This document shows positions 44,448 to 54,109 of a stretch of 64,000 nucleotides of DNA, one piece after another. The notes below the pieces were generated by a model. That model saw nothing but the letters and a program-made list of their open reading frames with translations, did not search any database and was not told where the DNA came from. Position 1 is the stretch's first letter. Each line of letters opens with the position of its first letter. The stretch covers positions 1,794,501 through 1,858,500 of the forward strand of contig NZ_CP149130.1 of the NCBI RefSeq assembly GCF_037811135.1, in the 5' to 3' direction. Source of the DNA: Aeromonas rivipollensis. Lineage in GTDB: Bacteria > Pseudomonadota > Gammaproteobacteria > Enterobacterales > Aeromonadaceae. The translations under genes and the position numbers were made by a program.

Positions 44448-47066
44448 TCAGCTGGCGGCCTTGTGGGTGGTCGCTTCCAGGAAGTCCTGGGCGAAGCGTT
44501 GCAGCACGCCGCCCGCCTCGTAGACCGAGACCTCCTCGGCGGTATCGAGACGGCAGGTCATGGGCACCTCGACCACTTCACCATTGCGACGAGTCACCAC
44601 GAGCACGAGATCGGTGCGCGGGGTGCGGGTCCCTTTCACGTCATAGGTCTCGGTGCCATCCAGTCCCAGGGTGAGGCGGCTGGTGCCCGGTTTGAACTCC
44701 AGCGGCAGCACCCCCATGCCGATCAGGTTGGTGCGGTGAATGCGCTCGAAGCCTTCCGCTGCTATCACCTCCACCCCCGCCAGCCGCACCCCCTTGGCCG
44801 CCCAGTCACGGGACGAACCCTGGCCGTAGTCGGCGCCGGCGACGATGATCAGCGGCTGTTTGCGCGCCATGTAGGTCTCGATAGCTTCCCACATCCGCAT
44901 GACCCGGCCCTCCGGCTCAACCCGGGCGAGGGAGCCTTTCTTCACTGCGCCGTTCACCACCGCCATCTCGTTCACCAGCTGGGGGTTGGCGAAGGTGGCG
45001 CGCTGGGCGGTCAGGTGATCGCCGCGGTGGGTGGCGTAGGAGTTGAAGTCCTCCTCCGGCAGGCCCATCTTGTGCAAATATTCCCCCGCCGCGCTGCTCA
45101 TCATGATGGCGTTGGAGGGGGAGAGGTGATCCGTGGTGATGTTGTCCGGCAACAGCGCCAGCGGCCTCATGCCACTCAGGGTGCGCTCGCCCGCCAGGGC
45201 CCCTTCCCAATAGGGGGGGCGACGGATATAGGTACTCATGGGACGCCAGTCATACAGGGGCGCGACCTTGGGGCCATGGTCCTCCTCTATGGTGAACATG
45301 GGGATATAGACCTGGCGGAACTGCTCAGGCTTCACCGAGGCCCTTACCACGGCATCGATCTCGTCATCTGACGGCCAGATGTCTTTCAGGCGAATTTCCT
45401 TACCGTTCACCACTCCCAGCACATCCTTCTCGATGTCAAAACGCATGGTGCCCGCGATGGCGTAGGCCACCACCAGCGGCGGCGAGGCGAGGAAGGCCTG
45501 TTTGGCGTAGGGGTGGATGCGGCCATCGAAGTTGCGGTTGCCCGACAGCACCGCGGTGGCGTAGAGATCACGGTCGATGATCTCCTGCTGGATGGCGGGA
45601 TCCAGGGCGCCGGACATGCCGTTGCAGGTGGTGCAGGCGAAGGCCACCACGCCGAACCCGAGCCGCTCCAGCTCGTGATCCAGTCCCGCCTCTTTCAAGT
45701 AAAGCGCGACCGTCTTGGAGCCGGGCGCCAGAGAGGACTTCACCCAGGGCTTGCGGGTCAGGCCGAGCTGGTTGGCGTTGCGCGCCAAGAGCCCCGCTGC
45801 AATCACGTTGCGCGGGTTGCTGGTGTTGGTGCAGCTGGTGATGGCGGCGATGATGACGGCCCCATCCGGCAGCAGGCCGTCGGCCTCCTGGGCGCGGGCC
45901 TTGTCCAGATCCACCGCTATGCCGCGGGTGGCAAGATCGGCCACCGGCAGGCGGCGGTGGGGGTTGGAGGGGCCCGCCAGGGTGCGTACCACGGTGGAGA
46001 GATCGAAGTGCAGCACGCGCTCGTACCGGGCGCTCGCCAGGGCGTCGGCCCAGAGGCCCGCCTCCTTGGCATAGGTCTCCACCAGCTTGACCTGTTCACT
46101 ATCACGGCCGGTGAGGCGCAGGTAGTCGAGGGTCTGCTGGTCGATGAAGAACATGGCCGCGGTGGCGCCATATTCCGGTGCCATGTTGGAGATGGTGGCG
46201 CGATCGCCGAGGGTGAGGGCGGCGGCGCCCTCGCCACGGAACTCCAGGTAGGCGCCGACCACCTTCTGCTGACGCAGGAACTCGGTCAGCGACAGCACCA
46301 GATCTGTGGCGGTAATGCCGGCTTGCGGCTTGCCACTGAGCTCCACGCCGACGATCTCCGGCAGCCGCATCCAGGAGGCGCGCCCCAGCATGACGTTCTC
46401 CGCTTCCAGCCCGCCCACCCCCACCGCTATCACCCCGAGGGCGTCGACGTGGGGGGTGTGGCTGTCGGTGCCGACACAGGTGTCCGGGTAGGCGATGCCT
46501 CGGTCGTTGTGAATGACCGGCGACATCTTCTCCAGGTTGATCTGATGCATGATGCCGTTGCCCGGCGGGATCACCTCTATGTTCTTGAACGCCTGCTTGG
46601 TCCAGTTGATGAAGTGGAAGCGATCCTCGTTACGGCGATCCTCGATGGCGCGGTTCTTGGCAAAGGCATCCGGGTCGAAGCCGCCGCACTCCACGGCCAG
46701 GGAATGATCGACGATGAGCTGCACCGGCACCACCGGGTTGACCTGGGCAGGATCCCCCCCCTGATCGGCGATGGCATCGCGCAGGCCGGCCAGGTCCACC
46801 AGGGCGGTCTGGCCCAGGATGTCGTGGCACACCACCCGGGCCGGGAACCAGGGGAAGTCGCGATCGCGCTTGTTATGGACTATCTGGCCGAGGCACTCGC
46901 CGAGGATGGCCGGATCGCACTTTCGAACCAGGTTTTCGGCATAGACGCGGGCGGTATAGGAGAGTCTGTCCCAGGCGCCGGGGGCGATGGCGTTCACCGC
47001 CTCACGGGCGTCGAAGTAGTCCAGCACCGTGCCAGGCAGCGGCTTGCGGTATTGAGTGTTGGTCAT
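44448..47066 (-). CDS. acnD: AcnD, 2-methylcitrate dehydratase (Fe/S-dependent)
   Basis: 872 aa aconitase-family enzyme that dehydrates 2-methylcitrate to trans-2-methylaconitate. The [4Fe-4S] cysteines are in ITSCTNTSNP and FACTTCNGMSG. ATG 47066 overlaps the prpC stop (TGATG), showing translational coupling; the ORF extension to 47294 runs into prpC. The prpF partner downstream confirms AcnD rather than AcnA. Confidence 0.95.
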   Translation of the reverse strand: MTNTQYRKPLPGTVLDYFDAREAVNAIAPGAWDRLSYTARVYAENLVRKCDPAILGECLGQIVHNKRDRDFPWFPARVVCHDILGQTALVDLAGLRDAIADQGGDPAQVNPVVPVQLIVDHSLAVECGGFDPDAFAKNRAIEDRRNEDRFHFINWTKQAFKNIEVIPPGNGIMHQINLEKMSPVIHNDRGIAYPDTCVGTDSHTPHVDALGVIAVGVGGLEAENVMLGRASWMRLPEIVGVELSGKPQAGITATDLVLSLTEFLRQQKVVGAYLEFRGEGAAALTLGDRATISNMAPEYGATAAMFFIDQQTLDYLRLTGRDSEQVKLVETYAKEAGLWADALASARYERVLHFDLSTVVRTLAGPSNPHRRLPVADLATRGIAVDLDKARAQEADGLLPDGAVIIAAITSCTNTSNPRNVIAAGLLARNANQLGLTRKPWVKSSLAPGSKTVALYLKEAGLDHELERLGFGVVAFACTTCNGMSGALDPAIQQEIIDRDLYATAVLSGNRNFDGRIHPYAKQAFLASPPLVVAYAIAGTMRFDIEKDVLGVVNGKEIRLKDIWPSDDEIDAVVRASVKPEQFRQVYIPMFTIEEDHGPKVAPLYDWRPMSTYIRRPPYWEGALAGERTLSGMRPLALLPDNITTDHLSPSNAIMMSSAAGEYLHKMGLPEEDFNSYATHRGDHLTAQRATFANPQLVNEMAVVNGAVKKGSLARVEPEGRVMRMWEAIETYMARKQPLIIVAGADYGQGSSRDWAAKGVRLAGVEVIAAEGFERIHRTNLIGMGVLPLEFKPGTSRLTLGLDGTETYDVKGTRTPRTDLVLVVTRRNGEVVEVPMTCRLDTAEEVSVYEAGGVLQRFAQDFLEATTHKAAS

Positions 47067-48226
47067 CACTTGCGCTCCTTGAGCGGCACGAAGGTCAGAT
47101 CCTCCGGGCCCACGTAGTTGGCGCTCGGGCGGATGATCTTGCCGTCGATGCGCTGCTCGATGACGTGGGCCGACCAGCCGGAGGTGCGGGCGATGACGAA
47201 CAGCGGGGTGAACATGGCGGTGGGCACCCCCATCATGTGGTAGCTGACGGCGCTGAACCAGTCGAGGTTCGGGAACATCTTCTTGGCTTCCCACATGGTG
47301 GACTCCAGGCGCTCGGCGATGTCGAACATCTTGGTGTTGTGCTGCTCCTCGCTGAGTGAGCGTGCCACCTCTTTGATCACCTTGTTGCGGGGATCCGAGA
47401 CGGTGTAGACGGGGTGACCAAAGCCGATGACCACCTCTTTCTTCTCGATGCGGGCGCGGATGTCGGCCTCGGCTTCATCGGGATTGTCATAACGCTTCTG
47501 GATCTCGAAGGCCACCTCGTTGGCGCCGCCGTGCTTGGGCCCGCGCAGGGCACCGATGGCGCCGGTGATGCAGGAGAACATGTCGGAGCCGGTGCCGGCG
47601 ATGACGCGGCCGGTGAAGGTGGAGGCGTTGAACTCGTGCTCGGCGTAGAGGATGAGGGAGGTATGCATGGCGCGCACCCAGGAGTCACGCGGCTTCTCAC
47701 CGTGCAGCAGGTGCAGGAAGTGGCCGCCGATGGAGTCGTCGTCGGTCTCCACCTCGATGCGCTTGCCGTTGTGGCTGAAGTGGTACCAGTAGAGCAGCAC
47801 CGAGCCTAAGCAGGCCATCAGCTTGTCGGCGATGTCCCGGGCACCCGGGTGGTTGTGGTCGTCCTTCTCCGGCGACACGCAGCCCAGCACCGAGACGGCG
47901 CTGCGCATCACATCCATGGGATGGGCGGAGGGGGGCAGTTGCTCCAGTGCGGTCCTGACACCGGAGGGCAGGCCACGCAGGGCCTTGAGTTTTGCCTTGT
48001 AGGCGGCGAGCTCCGCCACATTGGGCAGATGACCATGCACCAGCAGGTGGGCTATTTCCTCGAATTCGCAGCTGGTGGCCACATCCAGAATGTCATAGCC
48101 ACGGTAGTGCAGATCGTTGCCGGAGAGGCCCACTGTACAGAGGGCGGTATTGCCGGCGGCGGTGCCGGAAAGGGCGACGGATTTCTTCGGCTTGAAGCCG
48201 GGGGGGGTTTCCACAAGTGCGCTCAT
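47066..48226 (-). CDS. prpC: 2-methylcitrate synthase
   Basis: 386 aa; condenses propionyl-CoA with oxaloacetate. Citrate-synthase fold with the catalytic His in GPKHGGANE and GFGHPVY and Asp in the C-terminal region; the short N-terminus ([20 protein letters not shown]) is typical of PrpC. ATG 48226 has AGGAAA at 8 nt; ATG 48241 lies upstream of that site and is not favoured. Stop codon overlaps acnD. Confidence 0.95.
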   Translation of the reverse strand: MSALVETPPGFKPKKSVALSGTAAGNTALCTVGLSGNDLHYRGYDILDVATSCEFEEIAHLLVHGHLPNVAELAAYKAKLKALRGLPSGVRTALEQLPPSAHPMDVMRSAVSVLGCVSPEKDDHNHPGARDIADKLMACLGSVLLYWYHFSHNGKRIEVETDDDSIGGHFLHLLHGEKPRDSWVRAMHTSLILYAEHEFNASTFTGRVIAGTGSDMFSCITGAIGALRGPKHGGANEVAFEIQKRYDNPDEAEADIRARIEKKEVVIGFGHPVYTVSDPRNKVIKEVARSLSEEQHNTKMFDIAERLESTMWEAKKMFPNLDWFSAVSYHMMGVPTAMFTPLFVIARTSGWSAHVIEQRIDGKIIRPSANYVGPEDLTFVPLKERK

Positions 48227-48290
48227 CACAGGTTTCCTCATTCAGTCCGTTGAAGCGCCGGCTGCCAGCATGAGGCGGCCGGTCGGCATG

Positions 48291-49190
48291 TTATTCCTTG
48301 GTAGACAGGTCCTTGGTGAACAGCCTGTCCAGGGTCTGCTCGTAGTGGTGGTAGCCGAGGAAGTCGTAGAGGGACTCTCGGGTCTGCATGGTGTCGACCA
48401 CGGCACGCTGGTGGCCGTCGCGGCGAAGCTGCTGATAGACGTTGAGGGCGGCCTGGTTGGCGGCGCGGGCGGCGCTCAGGGGGTAGAGCACCATGTCGAC
48501 GCCGTGGGCAGCGAGGGCCTCCTTGTCAAACAGCTCCGTCTTGCCGAATTCGGTCATGTTGGCGAGGATGGGGACGCCAGCCGCCTGCTTGAAGCTGTCG
48601 TACTGGTGAAGTTCGGTGACCGCCTCGGCGAAGATCATGTCGGCCCCGGCGGCGGCGTAGGCCGCGGCGCGCTCCAGGGCCGAGCCCAGCCCTTCCACCG
48701 CCAGGGCGTCGGTGCGGGCCATGATGACGAAGCTCTCGTCCTGGCGGGCATCCACCGCCGCCTTGATGCGATCCACCATCTCGGCCATGCTCACCACCGC
48801 CTTGTTGGGCCTGTGGCCGCAACGTTTCTGGGCAACCTGATCCTCCATGTGGACGGCGGCGACCCCGCCGCGCTCGAAGGCACGGACGGTGCGGGCTATG
48901 TTGAAGGCGCCGCCCCAGCCGGTGTCGATGTCCACCAGCAGTGGCACCTGGGTGGCGGCGGTGATGCGTTCGGCATCGATGAGCACGTCGTTCATGGAGG
49001 TCATGCCGAGATCCGGCAGGCCATAGGAGGCGTTGGCCACCCCGGCACCGGACAGATAGAGGGCCTTGAAGCCGCTGCGTTCGGCCATCAGCGCCATGTA
49101 GGCGTTGATGGTGCCGACGATCTGCAGGGGTTTCTCATTGGCCAGCGCGGTGCGAAAACGCGCCCCGGCCGAGGGGGACAAGTTAGACAT
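48291..49190 (-). CDS. prpB: 2-methylisocitrate lyase
   Basis: 299 aa; cleaves 2-methylisocitrate to pyruvate and succinate, last step of the methylcitrate cycle. Signature KRCGHRP with catalytic Cys124; [13 protein letters not shown] binds Mg2+. ATG 49190 has AGGAG at 6 nt. First gene of the prp operon, divergent from the quinone reductase gene. No prpR regulator gene or prpE is in the window. Confidence 0.96.
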   Translation of the reverse strand: MSNLSPSAGARFRTALANEKPLQIVGTINAYMALMAERSGFKALYLSGAGVANASYGLPDLGMTSMNDVLIDAERITAATQVPLLVDIDTGWGGAFNIARTVRAFERGGVAAVHMEDQVAQKRCGHRPNKAVVSMAEMVDRIKAAVDARQDESFVIMARTDALAVEGLGSALERAAAYAAAGADMIFAEAVTELHQYDSFKQAAGVPILANMTEFGKTELFDKEALAAHGVDMVLYPLSAARAANQAALNVYQQLRRDGHQRAVVDTMQTRESLYDFLGYHHYEQTLDRLFTKDLSTKE

Positions 49191-49247
49191 AGTGACTCCT
49201 TTCATGCTGCTCATGTTTTGCTGTGAATAGAACCATCTCACACTACG

Positions 49248-49263
49248 TTGACGTTAACGTCAA
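49248..49263. promoter_or_regulatory. 16-bp perfect palindrome upstream of prpB (candidate operator)
   Basis: TTGACGTTAACGTCAA, centred about 65 bp upstream of the prpB start. Size and symmetry suit a dimeric repressor such as a GntR-family PrpR; the minus-strand TTGACG could double as a -35 box. The identity of the regulator is inference. Confidence 0.55.
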
Positions 49264-49450
49264 TTATGCTTAGGTCCAAGGCCCGTCACTGAGCGGGCAC
49301 AGGCGGCTGCTTCCTGGATAAATCCCTGTAATTCAATTAAATACCTTCAGGCTCCAACACCTTGCCCGGCCATGTCGCCTCGCCGTCATGGGGGAACAGG
49401 GCCGATTCTGTCGTCTTCCCCGAGGGCGGGCAACGAATTCGAAGGGGGGT

Positions 49451-49491
49451 GTCATGAGATGAAAAGTGGCTGTCGCCCGATGAAAAGCGGC
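49451..49491 (+). promoter_or_regulatory. Tandem direct repeat upstream of the quinone reductase operon (candidate operator)
   Basis: GATGAAAAGTGGC (49458-49470) and GATGAAAAGCGGC (49479-49491) repeat with a 21-bp period, about two helical turns, ending 68 bp before the start codon. A nearly identical 22-bp element (starting GTCATNARATGAAAAG) recurs at 57849-57870 before the second operon. Confidence 0.6.
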
Positions 49492-49559
49492 CATTCACCC
49501 AACCCCCTAGATTCAATCCGGACGATGCATTTCATTCACGAACGGATTGGAGAACAGAG

Positions 49560-50540
49560 ATGGCCAACGCCATACGCTTTTATGAAACCGGGGGCCCGGA
49601 CGTGCTGCGCTACGAAGAGGTGGCGGTGGGCGAGCCCGGTCCCGGCCAGGTGCGTCTGCGTCATGCCGCGGTCGGCCTGAACTATGCCGACACCTATTTT
49701 CGCAACGGCACCTACCCCATCCCCATGCCCAATGGCCTCGGTGTCGAGGCGGCCGGGGTGGTGGAGGCGGTGGGCGAGGGGGTCAGCAACGTGGCGGTGG
49801 GCGATCGCGTCACCTACACCGGCTTTATCAACACCCTAGGCGCTTATTCTACCGAGCGCCTGATCCCGGCCGCCCCCCTCATCAGACTGCCGGACAGCAT
49901 CAGCTGCGAGACCGCCGCCGCCATGACAATGCGGGGCCTGACGTCTGCCTACCTGATGCGCCGCATCCATGACTTCAAGCCCGGTGACAGCATCTTGCTG
50001 CACGCGGCCGCGGGGGGCGTCGGCCTCATCGTCGCCCAGTGGGCCAAGCTGCTGGGGCTGACGGTGATAGGCACCGTCTCGAGCGACGCCAAGGCCGAGC
50101 TGGCCCGTGCCCACGGCTGCGACTTCACTATCGACTACAGCCGCGAAGATGTGGCCACCCGGGTGCGCGCCCTGACCGGCGGCGCCGGGGTCGAGGTGGT
50201 GTTTGACAGCGTCGGCAAGAGCACCTTCATGGGCTCGCTCGATTCCCTCAAGCGTCGCGGCCTCATGGTCTGCGTCGGCACCGCCTCCGGTCCCATCGAG
50301 GGCTTCAACCCGCAGCTGCTGGCCATGAAGGGCTCCCTCTACCTGACCCGTCCGGCGCTCGCCGACTACATTGCCGATCCCGCCGAGAAGGAGGCCCTGG
50401 CCGGCGAGCTGTTCGAACACGTGGCCAGCGGGCGGATCAAGATAGAGATCAACCAGCGTTACGCGCTGCAGGACGCAGCACAGGCTCACCGCGATCTCGA
50501 GTCGCGCCAGACCACGGGCTCCTCCGTGTTCATCATCTAG
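49560..50540 (+). CDS. Zinc-free quinone oxidoreductase (QOR family)
   Basis: 326 aa NADPH-dependent medium-chain reductase of the zeta-crystallin/QOR group. Seen: GLNYADTYFRNGTYP near residue 40, the nucleotide-binding AAAGGVGLIVAQWAK, and no zinc-ligand cysteines. ATG 49560 with GGAG upstream. It is the first gene of the plus-strand cluster, 73 bp before the TauD-like gene. It may reduce a quinone or an alpha,beta-unsaturated carbonyl intermediate; substrate not deducible. Confidence 0.88.
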   Translation: MANAIRFYETGGPDVLRYEEVAVGEPGPGQVRLRHAAVGLNYADTYFRNGTYPIPMPNGLGVEAAGVVEAVGEGVSNVAVGDRVTYTGFINTLGAYSTERLIPAAPLIRLPDSISCETAAAMTMRGLTSAYLMRRIHDFKPGDSILLHAAAGGVGLIVAQWAKLLGLTVIGTVSSDAKAELARAHGCDFTIDYSREDVATRVRALTGGAGVEVVFDSVGKSTFMGSLDSLKRRGLMVCVGTASGPIEGFNPQLLAMKGSLYLTRPALADYIADPAEKEALAGELFEHVASGRIKIEINQRYALQDAAQAHRDLESRQTTGSSVFII

Positions 50541-50613
50541 GCCAAGGATCCCAGGCCAGCCCGCACTGGAGGGCGGCGCCTGCAGCACTGACTTGTCATT
50601 CAGGGAGAGAGAC

Positions 50614-51462
50614 ATGCGTGTAGAACAACTGACCTGCCACATAGGCGCCGAACTGAGCGGCGTCAACCTGGCGGACGCCGTTCACGATGAGGGGCTGTTC
50701 GCCGAGATCCGTACCCTCTTGCTCAGGCACAGGGTGCTGTTCTTGCGCAAGCAGGATATCAGCCGCGCCGATCACGTGGCCTTCGCCCGCCGCTTCGGCG
50801 AGCTGGAGGATCACCCTGTGGCGGGCAGTGACCCGGAGAACCCCGGCCTGGTGCGCATCTACAAGTCCCCCGAGGTACCCAACGATCGCTACGAGAATGC
50901 CTGGCACACCGACGCCACCTGGCGCGCCCAACCGCCCATGGGGTGCGTGCTGCGCTGCGTGGAGTGTCCGCCCGTGGGGGGCGACACCCTCTGGGCCAAC
51001 ATGGTGGTGGCCTACGAGCAGTTGCCGGGGGAGATCAAGGAGAAGATCGCCGGCCTGCGTGCCCGTCACAGCATAGAGGCGAGCTTCGGGGCGGCCATGC
51101 CCATCGAGAAGCGGTTGGCCTTGAAGGCCCAGTTCCCGGATGCGGAGCACCCCGTGGTGCGCACCCACCCGGAGACCGACGAGAAGATCCTCTTCGTCAA
51201 CGCCTTCGCCACCCATCTCACCAATTTCCACACCCCGGCCCACGTGCGTGTCGGTCAGGACTACAGCATGGGGGGCAGCGATCTGCTGCGCTACCTCATC
51301 AGCCAGGCCTATATCCCCGAGTATCAGGTGCGCTGGCGCTGGCAGCCGGGCAGCATCGCCATCTGGGACAATCGCAGCACCCAGCACTATGCCGCCATGG
51401 ACTACCCCCCCAGCCATCGCAAGATGGAGCGGGCCGGGATCATGGGAGATACCCCCTTCTGA
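50614..51462 (+). CDS. TauD/TfdA-family Fe(II)/2-oxoglutarate dioxygenase
   Basis: 282 aa. The 2-His-1-carboxylate iron site is visible: His98-x-Asp100 (WHTDATW) and distal His258 (TQHYAAMDY), with the 2-oxoglutarate-binding Arg in HRKMERAGI. The family hydroxylates taurine, alkyl sulfates, aryloxy acids or carnitine precursors, so the substrate cannot be read from sequence alone. Start ATG 50614 follows AGGGAGAG; the ORF extension to 50593 is not needed. Lies between the quinone reductase and BKACE genes. Confidence 0.87.
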   Translation: MRVEQLTCHIGAELSGVNLADAVHDEGLFAEIRTLLLRHRVLFLRKQDISRADHVAFARRFGELEDHPVAGSDPENPGLVRIYKSPEVPNDRYENAWHTDATWRAQPPMGCVLRCVECPPVGGDTLWANMVVAYEQLPGEIKEKIAGLRARHSIEASFGAAMPIEKRLALKAQFPDAEHPVVRTHPETDEKILFVNAFATHLTNFHTPAHVRVGQDYSMGGSDLLRYLISQAYIPEYQVRWRWQPGSIAIWDNRSTQHYAAMDYPPSHRKMERAGIMGDTPF

Positions 51463-51543
51463 TCAAATCCCGGGCCCCGCGCCCGGGAGATATCACCACG
51501 CCCGGCTCTTCATGGAAGGCCAGCCAATTTAAGGAATGAACAG

Positions 51544-52596
51544 ATGCAATTTTTTGACGATTCCCTGCACCCGGAAAACATGGAAAAAGTGGTCATCACA
51601 GTGGCCCCCTATGGCCCAGAGTGGGCCCCCGGCGACTTCCCGGAAGACATTCCGGTGACCATGGAGGAGCAAGTCCAGAAGGCGGTCGACTGCTACGAGG
51701 CGGGAGCCACAGTGCTGCACCTGCACGTACGCGAGCTGGACGGCACCGGCTCCAAGCGCCTCTCCAAGTTCAACGAGCTGATCGCCGGGGTGCGCAAGGC
51801 GGTGCCCGACATGATCATCCAGGTCGGCGGCTCCATCTCCTTCGCGCCGGAAGGGGAAGGCGAGGCGGCCAAGTGGCTCTCCGATGACACCCGCCACATG
51901 CTGGCCGAGCTGACCCCGAAGCCGGATCAGGTCACTGTGGCCATCAACACCACCCAGATGAACATCATGGAGCTGCTCTACCCCGAGTACCTGGCTGGCA
52001 CCTCCCTGGCGAACCCCGCCTACCAGGCGGCCTACAGCGAGATGACGGTGCCGGCCGGCCCGGCCTGGGTGGCGGAGCACCTCAAGCGGCTGATGACCAA
52101 TGGCATCCAGCCCCACTTCCAGCTGACCGGCATGCACGCCCTCGAGACCCTGGAGCGGCTGGTGCGCCGGGGTGTCTACATGGGCCCGCTCAACCTCACC
52201 TGGATCGGTATCGGCGGCGGCTTCGACGGTCCCAATCCGTTCAACTTCATGAACTTCGTCCACCGTGCGCCGGACGGTGCCTGCGTCACCGCCGAGTCGC
52301 TGCTCAAGAACGTGCTGCCCTTCAACATGATGGCCATGGCCATGGGGCTGCACCCCCGCTGCGGCATCGAGGACACCATCATAGGCCAGCACGGCCAGCG
52401 CATGAGCTCGGTGGAGCAGATCCGCCAGTGCGTGCGGGTCGCTCACGAGCTAGGCCGCGAGGTGGCCAACGGTAAGGAGGCGCGCGCCATCTACCGCATC
52501 GGCGTGCAGTACGACAGCGTGGAGGAGACGCTGCTGGCCAACGGCATGGCGCCGAACCGGACCCCGGGCCAGAAAGGGGTGCCACAGCGGTCCTGA
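51544..52596 (+). CDS. BKACE (DUF849) beta-keto acid cleavage enzyme
   Basis: 350 aa TIM-barrel, zinc-dependent enzyme of the 3-keto-5-aminohexanoate-cleavage family: a beta-keto acid plus acetyl-CoA gives acetoacetate plus the acyl-CoA. Metal motif HLHVR (His59, His61) is present, as are VITVAPYGPEW and the QVGGSISF loop. Members differ in substrate (3-keto-5-aminohexanoate, dehydrocarnitine and others); this one is unassigned. AAGGA before ATG 51544. A CoA-transferase fit to use the acetoacetate is encoded 3.6 kb downstream in the same cluster. Confidence 0.9.
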   Translation: MQFFDDSLHPENMEKVVITVAPYGPEWAPGDFPEDIPVTMEEQVQKAVDCYEAGATVLHLHVRELDGTGSKRLSKFNELIAGVRKAVPDMIIQVGGSISFAPEGEGEAAKWLSDDTRHMLAELTPKPDQVTVAINTTQMNIMELLYPEYLAGTSLANPAYQAAYSEMTVPAGPAWVAEHLKRLMTNGIQPHFQLTGMHALETLERLVRRGVYMGPLNLTWIGIGGGFDGPNPFNFMNFVHRAPDGACVTAESLLKNVLPFNMMAMAMGLHPRCGIEDTIIGQHGQRMSSVEQIRQCVRVAHELGREVANGKEARAIYRIGVQYDSVEETLLANGMAPNRTPGQKGVPQRS

Positions 52597-52603
52597 GCCA
52601 GAT

Positions 52604-52635
52604 GGGTCGCCGCAAAAATAGCGGGGCGGCGACCC
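52604..52635 (+). other. Strong stem-loop between BKACE and MFS genes
   Basis: Arms GGGTCGCCGC / GCGGCGACCC, 12-nt loop, no T-run. It may stabilise or partly terminate the upstream mRNA within a 190-bp gap. Confidence 0.6.
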
Positions 52636-52786
52636 CCCAACACTGTTTGCCAAACGGCCTTGCGCCTTGCAGTATGCAGCACGCAGGGCAACTGAGTGAT
52701 GAATCAATATTGTCTGGCCGGGGGCCTCTGCCGCCGGTCCGTCGACCGAAAAACCCAACCCAATTTGCAGTAGCGCGAGGGATTGT

Positions 52787-54109
52787 ATGGCTACGTATCA
52801 TATCGATGACGACCCAGAGGCCGGCAAGGTTGCCGTGCCCCGTCGTTATGCCTGGATAGTGTTTGCGCTGACCTTCGGTCTGCTCATCTCCGATTACATG
52901 TCGCGTCAGGTGCTCAACGCCGTCTTTCCCATGCTCAAGGGGGAGTGGGCGCTCTCGGACACCCAGCTGGGCCTGCTCAGCGGCATAGTGGCGCTCATGG
53001 TCGGGCTCTTGACCTTTCCCCTCTCCCTGCTCGCCGATCGTTTCGGGCGAGTCAAGAGCCTGGCCCTGATGGCCGCGCTCTGGAGCCTGGCGACCCTGGG
53101 CTGCGCCCTGGCCCAGAACTACGAACAGATGTTCGTCGCCCGCTTCCTGGTGGGGGTGGGGGAGGCCGCCTACGGCAGCGTCGGCATCGCCGTGGTGGTC
53201 TCTGTGTTCCCGCGGGAGATGCGGGCCACCCTCTCCGGCGCCTTCATCTCCGGCGGCATGTTCGGCTCCGTGCTCGGCATGGCCACCGGGGGCGTGCTGG
53301 CGCACCTCCTCGGCTGGCGCTGGGCCTTCGCCGGCATGGCCCTGTTCGGCCTGGTGCTGGCGGCGCTCTACCCCATGGTGGTGAAGGAGTCGCGCATCGC
53401 GACCCCTTGCCGCGCAACCAAGAGCAAGGCTGGAGAAAGAAGCCCGCTGCGCAGTCTCTATTCCAGCCGCTCGGTGATCTCGGCCTATGTGGGCAGCGGT
53501 CTGCAGCTGTTCGTCGGCGGCACCGTCATCGTCTGGATGCCGAGCTATTTCAACCGCTACTACGGGCTGGACACGGACAAGGCGGGGCTCATGGCCGCCA
53601 TCATAGTGCTGTGCAGCGGCGCCGGCATGATCCTCTGCGGCATGCTGAGCGATCGGCTCTGCCGCAACCGGCCGGATCGCAAGATAAGCCTCGCCATCGC
53701 CTATTGCCTCGGGAGCTGTCTGCTGCTCTCCCTGGCGTTTGCCCTGCCGGCCGGGCTGCCCCAGCTGCTGCTGATAGGTCTGGGGATGTTCATCGCCACC
53801 GGCACCTCGGGTCCCGCCGGTGCCATGGTGGCCAACCTCACCCACGCCAGCGTGCACGGCACGGCCTTTGCCACCCTGACCCTTGCCAACAACCTGCTCG
53901 GGCTGGCCCCAGGCCCCTTCATCACCGGCAAGGTGTCCGACCACATAGGCCTGGACAACGCCTTCCAGCTGGTGCCCCTCATCAGCGTCGCGGCGGCCGC
54001 CGTCTTCTTCTACGGCAAGCGCCACTACCACAAGGACGTGGCCCGGCTCGACGGTGACGCCGGCCGCCAGATCATCACTGGTCCCCAGGGCTCGGAGGTG
54101 AGGGCATGA
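52787..54109 (+). CDS. MFS transporter
   Basis: 440 aa, 12 predicted membrane helices. The MFS loop 2-3 motif is seen as DRFGRVKSLALM, and the N-terminal helix carries SDYMSRQVLNAVFP, a form seen in organic/aromatic acid-type symporters. Likely imports the substrate of the cluster, but this is inferred from context. AGGGA before ATG 52787. The stop overlaps the next ATG (ATGA), so it is coupled to the DsbA-Rieske gene. Confidence 0.88.
   Translation: MATYHIDDDPEAGKVAVPRRYAWIVFALTFGLLISDYMSRQVLNAVFPMLKGEWALSDTQLGLLSGIVALMVGLLTFPLSLLADRFGRVKSLALMAALWSLATLGCALAQNYEQMFVARFLVGVGEAAYGSVGIAVVVSVFPREMRATLSGAFISGGMFGSVLGMATGGVLAHLLGWRWAFAGMALFGLVLAALYPMVVKESRIATPCRATKSKAGERSPLRSLYSSRSVISAYVGSGLQLFVGGTVIVWMPSYFNRYYGLDTDKAGLMAAIIVLCSGAGMILCGMLSDRLCRNRPDRKISLAIAYCLGSCLLLSLAFALPAGLPQLLLIGLGMFIATGTSGPAGAMVANLTHASVHGTAFATLTLANNLLGLAPGPFITGKVSDHIGLDNAFQLVPLISVAAAAVFFYGKRHYHKDVARLDGDAGRQIITGPQGSEVRA

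Larger units (their letters stand above)
49191..49559. promoter_or_regulatory. Divergent control region of the prp operon and the catabolic cluster
   Basis: 369 bp between prpB (minus) and the quinone reductase (plus), without an ORF of its own. It contains a 16-bp palindrome near prpB (49248-49263) and a tandem direct repeat near the quinone reductase (49451-49491), each listed separately. Confidence 0.7.

Noticed and set aside
45513-47117. 534-codon plus-strand ORF opposite acnD
   Set aside because: Shadow of AcnD, whose Fe/S cysteines and operon position are clear.
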